A DNA stretch of 64,000 bases, from positions 1 to 64,000 of the forward strand of contig JAQXGF010000027.1 of the NCBI GenBank assembly GCA_029006155.1, read 5' to 3'. The notes beneath the pieces are model-generated. The model was given only the letters and a program-made list of their open reading frames with translations, did no database searches and had not been told where the DNA came from. Position 1 is the first letter of the stretch. The number at the start of each line of letters is the position of its first letter. Source of the DNA: Lachnospiraceae bacterium (GTDB taxonomy: Bacteria; Bacillota; Clostridia; Lachnospirales; Lachnospiraceae). Shown one piece after another: positions 25,229 through 33,928 of this stretch. The translations under genes were made by a program, and so were the position numbers.

Positions 25229-26425
25229 ATGAACAGCGAGTTATTCGAGGCGCTTGAAGTGCTCGAAAAGGAAAAAAATATCAGCAAGGATACATTGCTC
25301 GACGCGATCAAGCAGTCGCTGCTGCAGGCATGCAAGAATCATTATGGAAGAAATGAGGCCAATAATGTAGTAGTAAATATTGATCCGAAGACCTGTGAAT
25401 TCGAAATTTATGCGGAGAAGCGGGTGGTAGATGTCGTGGAAGATGATCTGGAGGAGATCAGCCTGGCAGATGCCAGAATGAAGGATCCAAGATACGAACT
25501 CGGCGATATCGTGCGCGTGGATATCAAGTCCAAAGAGTTTGGCCGTATCGCAACGCAGAATGCAAAGAATGTGATCCTTCAGAAGATCCGCGAGGAAGAG
25601 CGCAAGGTGCTGTTCGAAGAATATTATGAGAAGGAAAAGGATATCGTGACCGGTATCGTACAGCGCTATATCGGGCGTAACGTCAGCGTGAATCTCGGCA
25701 AGGTGGATGCAATGCTCAACAGTGAGGAGATGATCCGCGGAGAGGTCTATCATCCGACTCAGCGTATCAAGGTATGTGTGCTGGAAGTAAAGGATACGCC
25801 GAAGGGACCGAAGGTGCTTGTATCCCGGACACATCCGGAATTTGTAAAGCGCCTTTTCGAGGAAGAGGTAACCGAGGTACACGACGGTATCGTAGAGATC
25901 AAGAGTATCGCGCGTGAGGCAGGCAGCCGCACAAAGATCGCAGTATGGTCCAACAATCCGGATGTCGATCCGGTCGGAGCCTGTGTCGGTGTGAACGGTG
26001 CACGTGTCAATGCGGTGGTCGATGAGCTGAACGGCGAGAAGATCGATATCATCAACTGGGATGAGAATCCGGCGCTCCTGATTGAGAATGCGTTAAGCCC
26101 GGCCAAGGTTATCTACGTGCTGGCGGATCCGGATGAGAAGACGGCGAAGGTCGTTGTCCCGGATTATCAGCTCTCCCTTGCGATCGGTAAGGAAGGACAG
26201 AACGCGAGACTGGCAGCACGTCTGACCGGTTTCAAGATCGATATCAAGAGTGAGACACAGGCACGTGAGTCCGGTGATCTTCTGGAATACGAAGAGGACT
26301 ATTACGAGGACGAGGATGCGGACGACGATTCCTACGAGGAGGGATCTGAGGAGACTGCAGAGGACGCAGCAGAGGAGCCGGAAGCTCCGGCAGAGGATGC
26401 GGCTGCAGACGACGGTCAGGAGTAA
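25229..26425 (+). CDS. nusA: Transcription termination/antitermination factor NusA
   Basis: 398 residues: NusA N-terminal domain (1-125), S1 domain (about 130-200), and two KH domains (about 200-350) with the invariant [14 protein letters not shown] and [20 protein letters not shown] highly acidic tail of about 50 residues ends the protein in place of the AR repeats of enterobacterial NusA. It binds RNA polymerase and nascent RNA, modulating pausing and termination. It is preceded by GGGAGGA and followed by ylxR after 2 bp. Confidence 0.96.
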   Translation: MNSELFEALEVLEKEKNISKDTLLDAIKQSLLQACKNHYGRNEANNVVVNIDPKTCEFEIYAEKRVVDVVEDDLEEISLADARMKDPRYELGDIVRVDIKSKEFGRIATQNAKNVILQKIREEERKVLFEEYYEKEKDIVTGIVQRYIGRNVSVNLGKVDAMLNSEEMIRGEVYHPTQRIKVCVLEVKDTPKGPKVLVSRTHPEFVKRLFEEEVTEVHDGIVEIKSIAREAGSRTKIAVWSNNPDVDPVGACVGVNGARVNAVVDELNGEKIDIINWDENPALLIENALSPAKVIYVLADPDEKTAKVVVPDYQLSLAIGKEGQNARLAARLTGFKIDIKSETQARESGDLLEYEEDYYEDEDADDDSYEEGSEETAEDAAEEPEAPAEDAAADDGQE

Positions 26426-26427
26426 GT

Positions 26428-26709
26428 ATGGCAGCACCGGCAAAGAAGATCCCGCTGCGTAAGTGCACGGGATGTCAGGAAATGAAACAGAAAAAGGATA
26501 TGATGCGGGTTCTCAGGACGGCAGAAGGAGACATTGTGCTCGATACGACCGGAAGGAAAAATGGAAGAGGCGCTTATCTGTGCCGTTCCATGAGCTGCTT
26601 CGAACAGGCCGTAAAGAACAAAGGTCTGGAGCGGTCGCTGAAGGTGAAGGTGCCGGAGGAGACATATGAGAGCCTGAAGAAGGAGATTGAAGCGTTTGAA
26701 AAGAGATAG
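26428..26709 (+). CDS. rnpM: YlxR-family RNA-binding protein (RnpM)
   Basis: 93 residues. The YlxR fold carries the conserved IPLRKCTGC motif near the N-terminus, with GRGAYLC further on. Members bind structured RNA; in Bacillus subtilis the protein has been linked to RNase P control. The position between nusA and ylxQ is conserved across Firmicutes. AGGAG precedes the ATG. It overlaps the ylxQ start. Confidence 0.9.
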   Translation: MAAPAKKIPLRKCTGCQEMKQKKDMMRVLRTAEGDIVLDTTGRKNGRGAYLCRSMSCFEQAVKNKGLERSLKVKVPEETYESLKKEIEAFEKR

Positions 26710-27055
26710 CGTATTATCGCTTATCAGTATTGCGAAGAAGGCAGGTAAAATCGCATCCGGTGAGTTTCAGACAGAGGCTGCGGTAAAGTCCGGGAAAGCG
26801 TTTCTGGTGCTTGTATCGGAAGAGGCATCGGCAAATACCGCGAAGAAATTTCGGAATATGTGCGAGTTTTACGAGACCCCCATTTACTTTTATGGAGAAA
26901 AGGAAGCGCTGGGGGCAGCGATCGGATGTGAATTCCGTGCATCGCTGGCGGTGCTGGATCAGGGGCTTTCCGGTTCCATACAGAAAAAGCTGGAACAGGC
27001 AGGGATAAAGAATGGAAACGGAGGGCATGAATATGGCGACGATCAGAGAGCATGA
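26696..27055 (+). CDS. L7Ae-family ribosomal-like protein YlxQ
   Basis: About 119 residues. An L7Ae/L30e/S12e-fold protein expected to bind kink-turn-like [42 protein letters not shown] is split across the typical first half of the fold. No ATG is available near the expected start. The TTG at 26696 is 10 bp from AGGAG; a TTG at 26687 is closer to it and less likely. It overlaps rnpM by 14 bp and infB by 23 bp, the usual tight packing of this operon. Confidence 0.82.
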   Translation: MKRDSVLSLISIAKKAGKIASGEFQTEAAVKSGKAFLVLVSEEASANTAKKFRNMCEFYETPIYFYGEKEALGAAIGCEFRASLAVLDQGLSGSIQKKLEQAGIKNGNGGHEYGDDQRA

Positions 27056-29645
27056 GCCTGCAGAAGGGCTTCGGAAAGAGAACAGGGAGATATCGGCAAA
27101 GATGAAGGAGGATGAGCAGATGCAGAAGGATACAGATGCAGAGAAGAGAACGGAGGCGACTGAGGCAGGCGCACAGCCGCCGAAAAAGAAAAATATTATA
27201 CAGGTGTTCCGTCCTCAGAACAGTAAGACTGGAATGGTAAAGCCGGGGGCGAGACCGAAGCCGCAGGGCAGCAAACCGCAGGGCGCAAAGCCGCAGGCAG
27301 AAAAGAGCCAGAGCGCGGCAAAGCCGGCAGTAAAGACGGAGAGTGCACCGAAGGAGGCCGCACCGGCAAAGACGGCGGAGGCAGCAAGTGCTCCGGAGAC
27401 AAAGGCTGCAGCACCGGTAAAGGCAGCGGAGACGGCAGCAAAGCCGCAGAGCACCGGCACAGGCACAAGACCGCAGAGCGATCGTCCGCAGGGCAGCAGA
27501 CCGCAGGGCGACCGTGCAAGAACACAGGGCGACCGTCCGCAAAATGGTGGCAGAAGCCAGGGTGGACGTTCCTATGACGGTCAGGGCAGAAGCCAGGGCG
27601 GTGGACGTGACGGCCAGGGAAGAGGCAATGGACGTTCTTATGACGGTCAGGGCAGAGGCCAGGGCGGAAGAGGCAACGGCGTAAACATCCCGAAGGCTCC
27701 GACCGAGTCCAAGCCGCTGGAGAAGGAGAGCAGAAAGCGCACGGAGCGCGGCGACCGCAACCGCGTGGAGAAGGGTGAGAAGCTCGAGCGGATGGAGAAG
27801 AACCAGAGCGGACGTCCGAACCAGAAGGGTGGAAAGAAGACGCAGGCTCCGGTAAAGCCGCCGGTACAGAAGCAGGAGAAGCCGGAGGATACGATCCGCA
27901 CGATCACGATTCCGGAGAAGCTGACGATCAGCGAGCTCGGCGAGGCGATGAAGGTACAGCCGGCACAGATCGTAAAGAAGCTGTTTTTACAGGGTACGAT
28001 GGTGACGGTCAACCAGGAGATCGACTTTGACAAGGCAGAGGAGATCGCGCTGGAGTTCAACTGCATCTGTGAGAAGGAAGTAAAAGTCGATGTGATCGAG
28101 GAGCTCCTGAAGGAAGATGAGGATCCGGAGGAGACACTCGTAGCCCGTCCGCCGGTTGTGTGCGTTATGGGACACGTTGACCATGGTAAGACTTCCCTGC
28201 TGGATGCGATCCGTGACACGCATGTCATCGACCGCGAGGCAGGTGGAATCACGCAGCACATCGGTGCGTACGTTGTATCGATCAACGGACAGAAGATCAC
28301 CTTCCTGGATACGCCGGGCCATGAGGCATTTACCGCAATGCGTATGCGTGGTGCCAATTCTACCGATATCGCGATCCTGGTCGTAGCGGCAGACGACGGC
28401 GTGATGCCGCAGACGCTCGAGGCGATCAGCCATGCAAAGGCAGCCGGCATCGAGATCATCGTAGCGATCAACAAGATCGATAAGCCGAGTGCAAATATCG
28501 ACCGTGTAAAGCAGGAGCTCTCTGAGCAGGGCCTGATCCCGGAGGACTGGGGCGGAAGCACGATCTGTGTTCCGGTATCCGCACACACCCATGAGGGTAT
28601 CGACAACCTTCTGGAGATGATCCTTCTGACGGCAGAAGTCGCAGAGCTGAAGGCAAACCCGAACCGCCGCGCGAGAGGTCTTGTCATCGAGGCAGAGCTG
28701 GATAAGGGTAAGGGACCGGTCGCAACGGTGCTGGTACAGAAAGGTACGTTGCATGTCGGTGATCCGATCGCAGCGGGATCCTGCCACGGTAAGGTACGTG
28801 CGATGATGGATGATAAGGGACGCCGTGTCAAAGAGGCAGGTCCGTCCACACCGGTCGAGATCCTCGGACTTTCCGATGTGCCGAATGCAGGCGAGATCTT
28901 CATGGCGATGGAGAATGAGAAGGAAGCAAGAAGCTTTGCAGAGACCTTCATCAGCGAGGGCCGTGAGCGGATGCTGGAGGAGACGAAGTCCAGAATGTCT
29001 CTGGATGATCTGTTCTCCCAGATTCAGGCAGGCAACTTAAAGGAGCTGGATATCATCGTCAAGGCAGACGTACAGGGTTCCGTCGAGGCAGTGAAGCAGA
29101 GCCTGCTGAAGCTCTCCAATGACGAGGTAGTCGTAAAGATCATCCACGGTGGTGTCGGTGCGATCAATGAGTCCGATGTCATCCTGGCATCTACGTCCAA
29201 TGCGATCATCATCGGATTTAACGTGCGTCCGGATGCGACGGCAAAGGCGACTGCAGAGCGCGAGGGCGTCGATGTACGTCTGTACCGTGTCATCTACGAT
29301 GCGATCGCAGATGTCGAGGCAGCGATGAAGGGTATGCTTGATCCGGTCTACGAGGAGAAAGTCATCGGCCATGCAGAGGTACGCCAGACATTCAAGGCGT
29401 CCGGTGTCGGCACGATCGCTGGTTCTTATGTACTGGATGGTACGTTCCAGAGAGGCTGCAAGGTACGCATCACGAGAGAGGGCAAGCAGATTTACGAGGG
29501 AGCACTTGCATCCCTGAAGCGTTTCAAGGACGACGTAAAGGAAGTCAAGGCCGGCTACGAGTGCGGACTTGTATTTGAGAAATTTAATGATATTCAGGAG
29601 ATGGATATCGTAGAAGCATATATCATGGTAGAGGTTCCGAGATAG
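27033..29645 (+). CDS. infB: Translation initiation factor IF-2
   Basis: About 870 residues. IF-2 is the GTPase that brings fMet-tRNA to the 30S subunit and promotes subunit joining. An unusually long disordered N-terminal part (about 30-270) is first rich in A, K and P and then in G, R, Q and D (SQGG, DGQGR repeats). The GTPase domain begins at GHVDHGKT (380-387), followed by DTPGHEAF and NKID. Domains II-IV are complete. The ATG at 27033 is 7 bp after GGAGGG and is preferred over ATGs at 27012 and 27027. Confidence 0.96.
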   Translation: MATIREHEPAEGLRKENREISAKMKEDEQMQKDTDAEKRTEATEAGAQPPKKKNIIQVFRPQNSKTGMVKPGARPKPQGSKPQGAKPQAEKSQSAAKPAVKTESAPKEAAPAKTAEAASAPETKAAAPVKAAETAAKPQSTGTGTRPQSDRPQGSRPQGDRARTQGDRPQNGGRSQGGRSYDGQGRSQGGGRDGQGRGNGRSYDGQGRGQGGRGNGVNIPKAPTESKPLEKESRKRTERGDRNRVEKGEKLERMEKNQSGRPNQKGGKKTQAPVKPPVQKQEKPEDTIRTITIPEKLTISELGEAMKVQPAQIVKKLFLQGTMVTVNQEIDFDKAEEIALEFNCICEKEVKVDVIEELLKEDEDPEETLVARPPVVCVMGHVDHGKTSLLDAIRDTHVIDREAGGITQHIGAYVVSINGQKITFLDTPGHEAFTAMRMRGANSTDIAILVVAADDGVMPQTLEAISHAKAAGIEIIVAINKIDKPSANIDRVKQELSEQGLIPEDWGGSTICVPVSAHTHEGIDNLLEMILLTAEVAELKANPNRRARGLVIEAELDKGKGPVATVLVQKGTLHVGDPIAAGSCHGKVRAMMDDKGRRVKEAGPSTPVEILGLSDVPNAGEIFMAMENEKEARSFAETFISEGRERMLEETKSRMSLDDLFSQIQAGNLKELDIIVKADVQGSVEAVKQSLLKLSNDEVVVKIIHGGVGAINESDVILASTSNAIIIGFNVRPDATAKATAEREGVDVRLYRVIYDAIADVEAAMKGMLDPVYEEKVIGHAEVRQTFKASGVGTIAGSYVLDGTFQRGCKVRITREGKQIYEGALASLKRFKDDVKEVKAGYECGLVFEKFNDIQEMDIVEAYIMVEVPR

Positions 29646-29669
29646 CCTCTGTGCCATTGCTTCGTGGCG

Positions 29670-29702
29670 TACAGCCATCCGGCGCAATACCGGGTGGCTG
29701 TA
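29670..29702 (+). other. Stable intra-operon hairpin between infB and rbfA
   Basis: TACAGCCATCCGG (29670-29682) pairs with CCGGGTGGCTGTA (29690-29702). There is no T tract, so it is more likely an mRNA stabiliser or processing site than a terminator. Confidence 0.5.
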
Positions 29703-29739
29703 TGTGGAAGAAGCAGTAATATGGAAGAAAGGGATATCT

Positions 29740-30126
29740 ATGAGAAAAAACAGTATTAAAAATACGCGGATCAACGGGGAGGTACAGAAGGAGCTTTCCG
29801 TGATTATCCAGAATGAGATCAAGGATCCGCGGATTGCGCCGATGACCTCCGTAGTAGCGGTAGAAGTCGCGCCGGATCTGAAGACATGCAAGGCGTATAT
29901 TTCCGTGCTGGGCAATGAAGAGGCGGCACAGAACACGCTGGCAGGCTTAAAGAGCGCGGAGGGCTATATCCGCCGTCAGCTGGCACGCACGGTAAACCTC
30001 AGAAATACGCCGGAGATCCGGTTCATTCTGGATCAGTCGATTGAATATGGAGTGACGATGACGAAGCTGATCGATGATGTACGGAAGAGAGATGAGGAAG
30101 AGCATGAACAGGACACTGAAGCTTGA
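29740..30126 (+). CDS. rbfA: 30S ribosome-binding factor RbfA
   Basis: 128 residues. RbfA binds immature 30S subunits near the 16S central region. The KH-like fold is evident from IIQNEIKDPRI, VVAVEVAPDLKTCKAYISVLG and LRNTPEIRFILDQSIEYG. The ATG at 29740 is preceded by GAAAGGGAT; an upstream in-frame ATG at 29704 lies inside the hairpin region. It overlaps nrnA by 23 bp. Confidence 0.95.
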   Translation: MRKNSIKNTRINGEVQKELSVIIQNEIKDPRIAPMTSVVAVEVAPDLKTCKAYISVLGNEEAAQNTLAGLKSAEGYIRRQLARTVNLRNTPEIRFILDQSIEYGVTMTKLIDDVRKRDEEEHEQDTEA

Positions 30127-31075
30127 AGAAGAACTGCAGGGTGTACATTCCGTCGGGATTGCCGGACATATCCGGCCGGACGGCGATGCGGTGGGATCCT
30201 GTATCGGACTGTATCTGTATCTGAAAGAAAATTATCCGCATCTTGCGGTGCAGGTATATCTGGAAGAATTTCCAAAGTCGTTTACGATGCTAAAAGGGAC
30301 GGAGACGGTCTCCCATGTGTTCCATGCAGATGCGCCGCATGATCTTTTTATTTCCCTGGACTGTGCGGATGAGAAGCGGCTTGGCGATGCGCTGCCGCTT
30401 TTGCAGAATGCAAAGCATACGCTCTGCATTGACCACCATATCAGCAACGTCGGCTTTGCCGATGTCAACGATATTCGCCCGGATGCCAGCTCGACGTCCG
30501 AGATCGTAGCGGATCTGCTCGATGCGTCAAAGATCTCACAGGAAGTGGCAGAGGCACTTTATATGGGGATTGTGCATGACACCGGCGTGTTCCGGCATTC
30601 CTGCACGTCTCCGGAGACACTGGAAGTGGCGGCAAAGCTGATGCGCAAAGGCGTCCGCTGCAATAAGATCATCAACGATACGTACTATGATAAGACGTAT
30701 TATCAGAATCAGATTCTGGGCCGCGCACTTTTGGAGAGTGTGCTGCTTTTGGACGGCAAGATTATTTTCAGCGCAGTCCGGCAAAAAGAGATGGCATTTT
30801 ATGGCGTCGGACCTTCGGATCTGGAAGGGATCGTCCAGCAGCTGATGGGGACGACCGGTGTGGAGGCGGCAATTTTCCTCTACGAGATCGCACCGCAGCA
30901 GTTCAAGGTGAGCCTGCGCTCCAGAGAAAAGGTCGATGTGAGCGAGATCGCCAGCTATTTTGGCGGCGGCGGCCATGTCCGCGCGGCAGGCTGCACGATG
31001 CAGGGCAGTGTCTACGATGTTGTGAACAACATTACGTACCATATTGAAAAGCAGCTTTGCGGAGAAGAACAGTGA
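30104..31075 (+). CDS. nrnA: DHH-DHHA1 oligoribonuclease / pAp phosphatase (NrnA type)
   Basis: About 324 residues. NrnA-type enzymes degrade nanoRNAs and dephosphorylate pAp using Mn2+. DHH motifs are visible in order: IAGHIRPDGDAVGS, ISLDCAD, the DHH in CIDHHISN, and the DHHA1 GGGGHVRAAG near the C-terminus. The first His-containing motif reads GHIRPDGD. The ATG at 30104 follows GAGG; 30074 and 30092 are in-frame alternatives. Its stop overlaps the truB GTG start. Confidence 0.92.
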   Translation: MNRTLKLEEELQGVHSVGIAGHIRPDGDAVGSCIGLYLYLKENYPHLAVQVYLEEFPKSFTMLKGTETVSHVFHADAPHDLFISLDCADEKRLGDALPLLQNAKHTLCIDHHISNVGFADVNDIRPDASSTSEIVADLLDASKISQEVAEALYMGIVHDTGVFRHSCTSPETLEVAAKLMRKGVRCNKIINDTYYDKTYYQNQILGRALLESVLLLDGKIIFSAVRQKEMAFYGVGPSDLEGIVQQLMGTTGVEAAIFLYEIAPQQFKVSLRSREKVDVSEIASYFGGGGHVRAAGCTMQGSVYDVVNNITYHIEKQLCGEEQ

Positions 31076-31995
31076 CAGACGGAATTATCAATGTATACAA
31101 AGAGCGGGGCTTTACCTCCCATGATGTGGTGGCAAAGCTCCGCGGAATTTTGAGACAGAAAAAGATCGGCCATACCGGGACGCTGGATCCGGAGGCGGAA
31201 GGGGTACTTCCGGTCTGCCTCGGCAGTGCGACGAAGGTCTGCGAGCTTCTGACGGATAAGGAGAAGACTTACCGTGCAGTGCTGCTGCTCGGTGTGACGA
31301 CCGATACGCAGGATGCGACGGGGACGGTGCTGAAGGAACAGCCAGTCACCTGTGAGGAACCGGCCGTCCGGGCGTGTATCGCATCGTTTATCGGTGAGCA
31401 GGATCAGGTACCGCCGATGTATTCGGCTTTAAAGGTAAATGGAAAGAAGCTCTACGAGCTGGCCCGTCAGGGGATCGAGGTGGAGCGAAAAGCCCGGAGG
31501 ATCACGATCCGTCAGATCCGCATCTGCGCGATCGACCTGCCGCGCATTACGATGGAAGTGACCTGCTCGAAGGGTACTTATATCCGGACGCTGTGCCACG
31601 ATATCGGGGCAGCGCTGGGCTGTGGCGGATGTATGGAGTCGCTGCTGCGCACACAGGTCGGGCCGTTTCGCCTGGAGGAGAGTGTGCGGCTTTCCGAGAT
31701 CGAACAGCTGAGGGATGCGGGACGGCTTTCGGAGGTGATCCGACCGGTCGATTCGGTGTTTCAGTCGTATGAGGCATTGCATCTGACACAGGCCGGTGAC
31801 CGGCTCGTGCAAAACGGCAATCCGATTGAGGCGATACCGGAGCTGGTGGCTGACGCCGCAGAAGAGGTGACGATACCAGATGGGATGCGGTACCGGATTT
31901 ACAGCAGTGAAGGCGTGTTCTGGGCTGTGTATGAGTGGCGGCAGGCGAAGGGACGGTACTGGCCGGTAAAGATGTTTTTAGGCGGAGAGAGATAG
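31072..31995 (+). CDS. truB: tRNA pseudouridine(55) synthase
   Basis: About 307 residues. TruB makes pseudouridine 55 in the T loop of tRNAs. The catalytic Asp is in GHTGTLDPEAEGVLPV, with Tyr in KTYRAVLLLG and the KGTYIRTL segment following. The start is a GTG at 31072 that overlaps the nrnA stop (GTGA) and has GGAGAA upstream. A C-terminal PUA-like part is present. ribF begins 4 bp later. Confidence 0.95.
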   Translation: MTDGIINVYKERGFTSHDVVAKLRGILRQKKIGHTGTLDPEAEGVLPVCLGSATKVCELLTDKEKTYRAVLLLGVTTDTQDATGTVLKEQPVTCEEPAVRACIASFIGEQDQVPPMYSALKVNGKKLYELARQGIEVERKARRITIRQIRICAIDLPRITMEVTCSKGTYIRTLCHDIGAALGCGGCMESLLRTQVGPFRLEESVRLSEIEQLRDAGRLSEVIRPVDSVFQSYEALHLTQAGDRLVQNGNPIEAIPELVADAAEEVTIPDGMRYRIYSSEGVFWAVYEWRQAKGRYWPVKMFLGGER

Positions 31996-31998
31996 TAC

Positions 31999-32895
31999 AT
32001 GAGATATTTTGAAAATACGACGGATTTTTTCTGTGATGGCCCGTCTGCGGTGACGCTCGGCAAGTTCGACGGATTGCACCGCGGGCATCAGAAGCTGATC
32101 CGGAAAATCACAGAATTGAAAAAAGAGGGGCTGGAGGCGGTCGTTTTTTCTCTTGCCCCGGAGGAACGTCCATATCTGCTCTCCCCGGAAGAGAAGCGGC
32201 GGAAAGTAGAAGCGTTCGGGATGGATGTGATGATCCGCTGCCCGTTTGTTCCGGAGATTCTGAATATGGAGCCGGAGCAGTTTGTGTCGGAGATTTTGAA
32301 ACAAAAGCTGCACGCTTCGTATGTGGTCGTCGGTACGGACTGGCGGTTCGGACATGAGCGAAAAGGAGACGTAACGCTGTTGCAGTCTCTCCAGAAGAAA
32401 TATGAATTTAAAGTCATCGTAGTGGAAAAAGAATGTTGCCGTGGTCAGGAGATCAGCAGTACATTTGTGAAGCAGGCGCTTGCCGCAGGCGATATGGAGC
32501 TGGTGGAAGAGCTACTTGGCTATCCGTATGAGGTCGGAGGGATCGTGCAGCACGGGCAGCGGCTCGGACGTCGCCTTGGCATGCCGACCGTGAATCTGAT
32601 TCCGGAGGCGGAGAAACTTCTGCCGCCATGTGGCGTCTACTACAGTGATGTGCAGGCGGAAGGGCAGCTGTATCACGGCGTGACCAATATCGGGTACAAG
32701 CCGACGGTGGACGGATCGTTCCTTGGCGTGGAGACATATCTGTATGAATTTCATCAGAAAATTTACGGAAGAGAAGCGACGGTCGGGCTGCGGCATTACA
32801 GCCGTTCAGAGCAGAAGTTTGACTCCATCGACGCGCTGAAGCATCAGATGCAGAAGGATATCGCCTCCGGAAAGGAGTATTTCCGTGTATCATGA
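31999..32895 (+). CDS. ribF: Bifunctional riboflavin kinase / FAD synthetase
   Basis: 298 residues. It converts riboflavin to FMN and then to FAD. The N-terminal nucleotidyltransferase domain has VTLGKFDGLHRGHQ and VGTDWRFG; the C-terminal kinase domain has RLGMPTVNL and the TNIGYKPT block. It commonly follows truB in Firmicutes. GGAGAGA precedes the ATG. The last 11 bp overlap the next gene. Confidence 0.95.
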   Translation: MRYFENTTDFFCDGPSAVTLGKFDGLHRGHQKLIRKITELKKEGLEAVVFSLAPEERPYLLSPEEKRRKVEAFGMDVMIRCPFVPEILNMEPEQFVSEILKQKLHASYVVVGTDWRFGHERKGDVTLLQSLQKKYEFKVIVVEKECCRGQEISSTFVKQALAAGDMELVEELLGYPYEVGGIVQHGQRLGRRLGMPTVNLIPEAEKLLPPCGVYYSDVQAEGQLYHGVTNIGYKPTVDGSFLGVETYLYEFHQKIYGREATVGLRHYSRSEQKFDSIDALKHQMQKDIASGKEYFRVS

Positions 32896-33340
32896 GCTGT
32901 GGAATGCGAGCATTGTGCTTCTCGTTTTGGGCGGGCTGTGCTTTCTCGCCGCGCAGATCTGCAATGCCTGCTCGTATCGCTACCTGCGCTATCCTGCCAG
33001 GGCAGAGGCACGTGTGGTGGACATCGTGGCGGTACCGCGCGAGGGGGATGCGGCCTTATCCGAATACCACAACCGGCTGGCGGCGGTATTTGAATTTTAT
33101 GCGGATGGCCGCCCGGTAAAAGTCGTCGATGCGGCAGAGACGTATCCGTGCCCATACCGGAAAAATGAGCGCGTGCAGATCTGCTATGACCCGAATGACC
33201 CGAAACGCCATGAAGTCATAAAAAAGGATAAATGGAAGACGCTTTCAAAACGGTTCAACCGGCTTGGCATTTTGCTGCTGCTCGCAGGCTGCGGACTGTT
33301 TTTGTTTTATGCAGGTTCGGTAGGGAAAAGTCGCCCTTGA
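32885..33340 (+). CDS. Membrane protein, DUF3592-like
   Basis: 151 residues with a hydrophobic segment near each end (about 9-27 and 127-147). Between them is a beta-rich extracytoplasmic or cytoplasmic region with the pattern Y(H)NRLAAVFEFYADGRPVK and QICYDPNDPKR, which resembles DUF3592. Function is unknown. The start is a GTG at 32885 with AAAGGAG 6 bp upstream, overlapping ribF, so the two are translationally coupled. It closes the operon ahead of the rpsO promoter, which lies inside its last codons. Confidence 0.72.
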   Translation: MYHELWNASIVLLVLGGLCFLAAQICNACSYRYLRYPARAEARVVDIVAVPREGDAALSEYHNRLAAVFEFYADGRPVKVVDAAETYPCPYRKNERVQICYDPNDPKRHEVIKKDKWKTLSKRFNRLGILLLLAGCGLFLFYAGSVGKSRP

Positions 33341-33365
33341 CGGGGATCCGATTCTGTGTTATAGT
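33337..33365 (+). promoter_or_regulatory. Promoter of rpsO
   Basis: TTGACG (33337-33342, overlapping the end of the upstream gene) and TATAGT (33360-33365) with 17 bp spacing. Confidence 0.55.
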
Positions 33366-33385
33366 TTTCCGGTATGAGATTCAGC

Positions 33386-33433
33386 CGATACTCAGAGACG
33401 TGGACACTCCGACCGGTTTCTTAGTATCAGGCG
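33386..33433 (+). promoter_or_regulatory. rpsO leader stem-loop, candidate S15 autoregulatory site
   Basis: GCCGATACT pairs with AGTATCAGGC around a 30-nt apical part that can form smaller hairpins. It ends about 12 nt before the GGAGGAG site. S15 commonly represses its own mRNA through such leaders; the assignment is by position and shape only. Confidence 0.45.
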
Positions 33434-33454
33434 ATTATATTTAGGAGGAGAACC

Positions 33455-33721
33455 ATGATTTCAAAGGAAAAGAAAACAGCAATCATCAATGAGTACGCAA
33501 GAAAGCCGGGCGACACAGGTTCACCGGAGGTTCAGATCGCAGTTCTGACCGCAAGAATTCAGGAGCTCACCGAGCATCTGAAGAGCAATCCGAAGGATCA
33601 TCACTCCAGAAGAGGACTTCTGAAGATGGTAGGTCAGAGAAGAGGACTTCTTGCATACCTGAAGAAGACCGATCTGGAAGGATATCGTACCCTGATTGCA
33701 AAACTTGGTATCAGAAAATAA
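33455..33721 (+). CDS. rpsO: 30S ribosomal protein S15
   Basis: 88 residues, exact family length. S15 binds the 16S central domain early in assembly. The text [35 protein letters not shown] and LGIRK are all conserved. GGAGGAG precedes the ATG. A terminator at 33731 follows, and pnp comes next, the widespread rpsO-pnp order. Confidence 0.98.
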   Translation: MISKEKKTAIINEYARKPGDTGSPEVQIAVLTARIQELTEHLKSNPKDHHSRRGLLKMVGQRRGLLAYLKKTDLEGYRTLIAKLGIRK

Positions 33722-33730
33722 TTTACCAAT

Positions 33731-33759
33731 AAGGGCGGGAATTTTTCCGCCCTTGTTCT
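33731..33759 (+). terminator. Terminator after rpsO
   Basis: AAGGGCGG pairs with CCGCCCTT around GAATTTTT. The T tract is weak (TTGTTCT), so some readthrough to pnp is likely. Confidence 0.65.
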
Positions 33760-33780
33760 GTATCAAAGCAAAAGAAGACT

Positions 33781-33880
33781 GATCTGCAGGAAATGTCCCG
33801 AGACCACTGAAAAGAAGATTTTGAGGAAAAGACGCGATGCAAAGTCTGTTTTTCAGTAGTTTCGGACTCTTGCAGATATC
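33781..33880 (+). promoter_or_regulatory. Long stem-loop leader of pnp
   Basis: Arm 33781-33813 and arm 33849-33880 form an imperfect duplex of about 30 pairs: ATCTGCA/TGCAGAT at the base, TCC-GA-AC in the middle and ACTGAAAA/TTTTCAGT at the top. This recalls the pnp leader of enterobacteria, where RNase III cleavage and PNPase set autoregulation. Confidence 0.6.
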
Positions 33881-33928
33881 CGTTTCATTTTGCAGGTTAT
33901 TTACACCAAAACGAAAAGGAGACTGATT

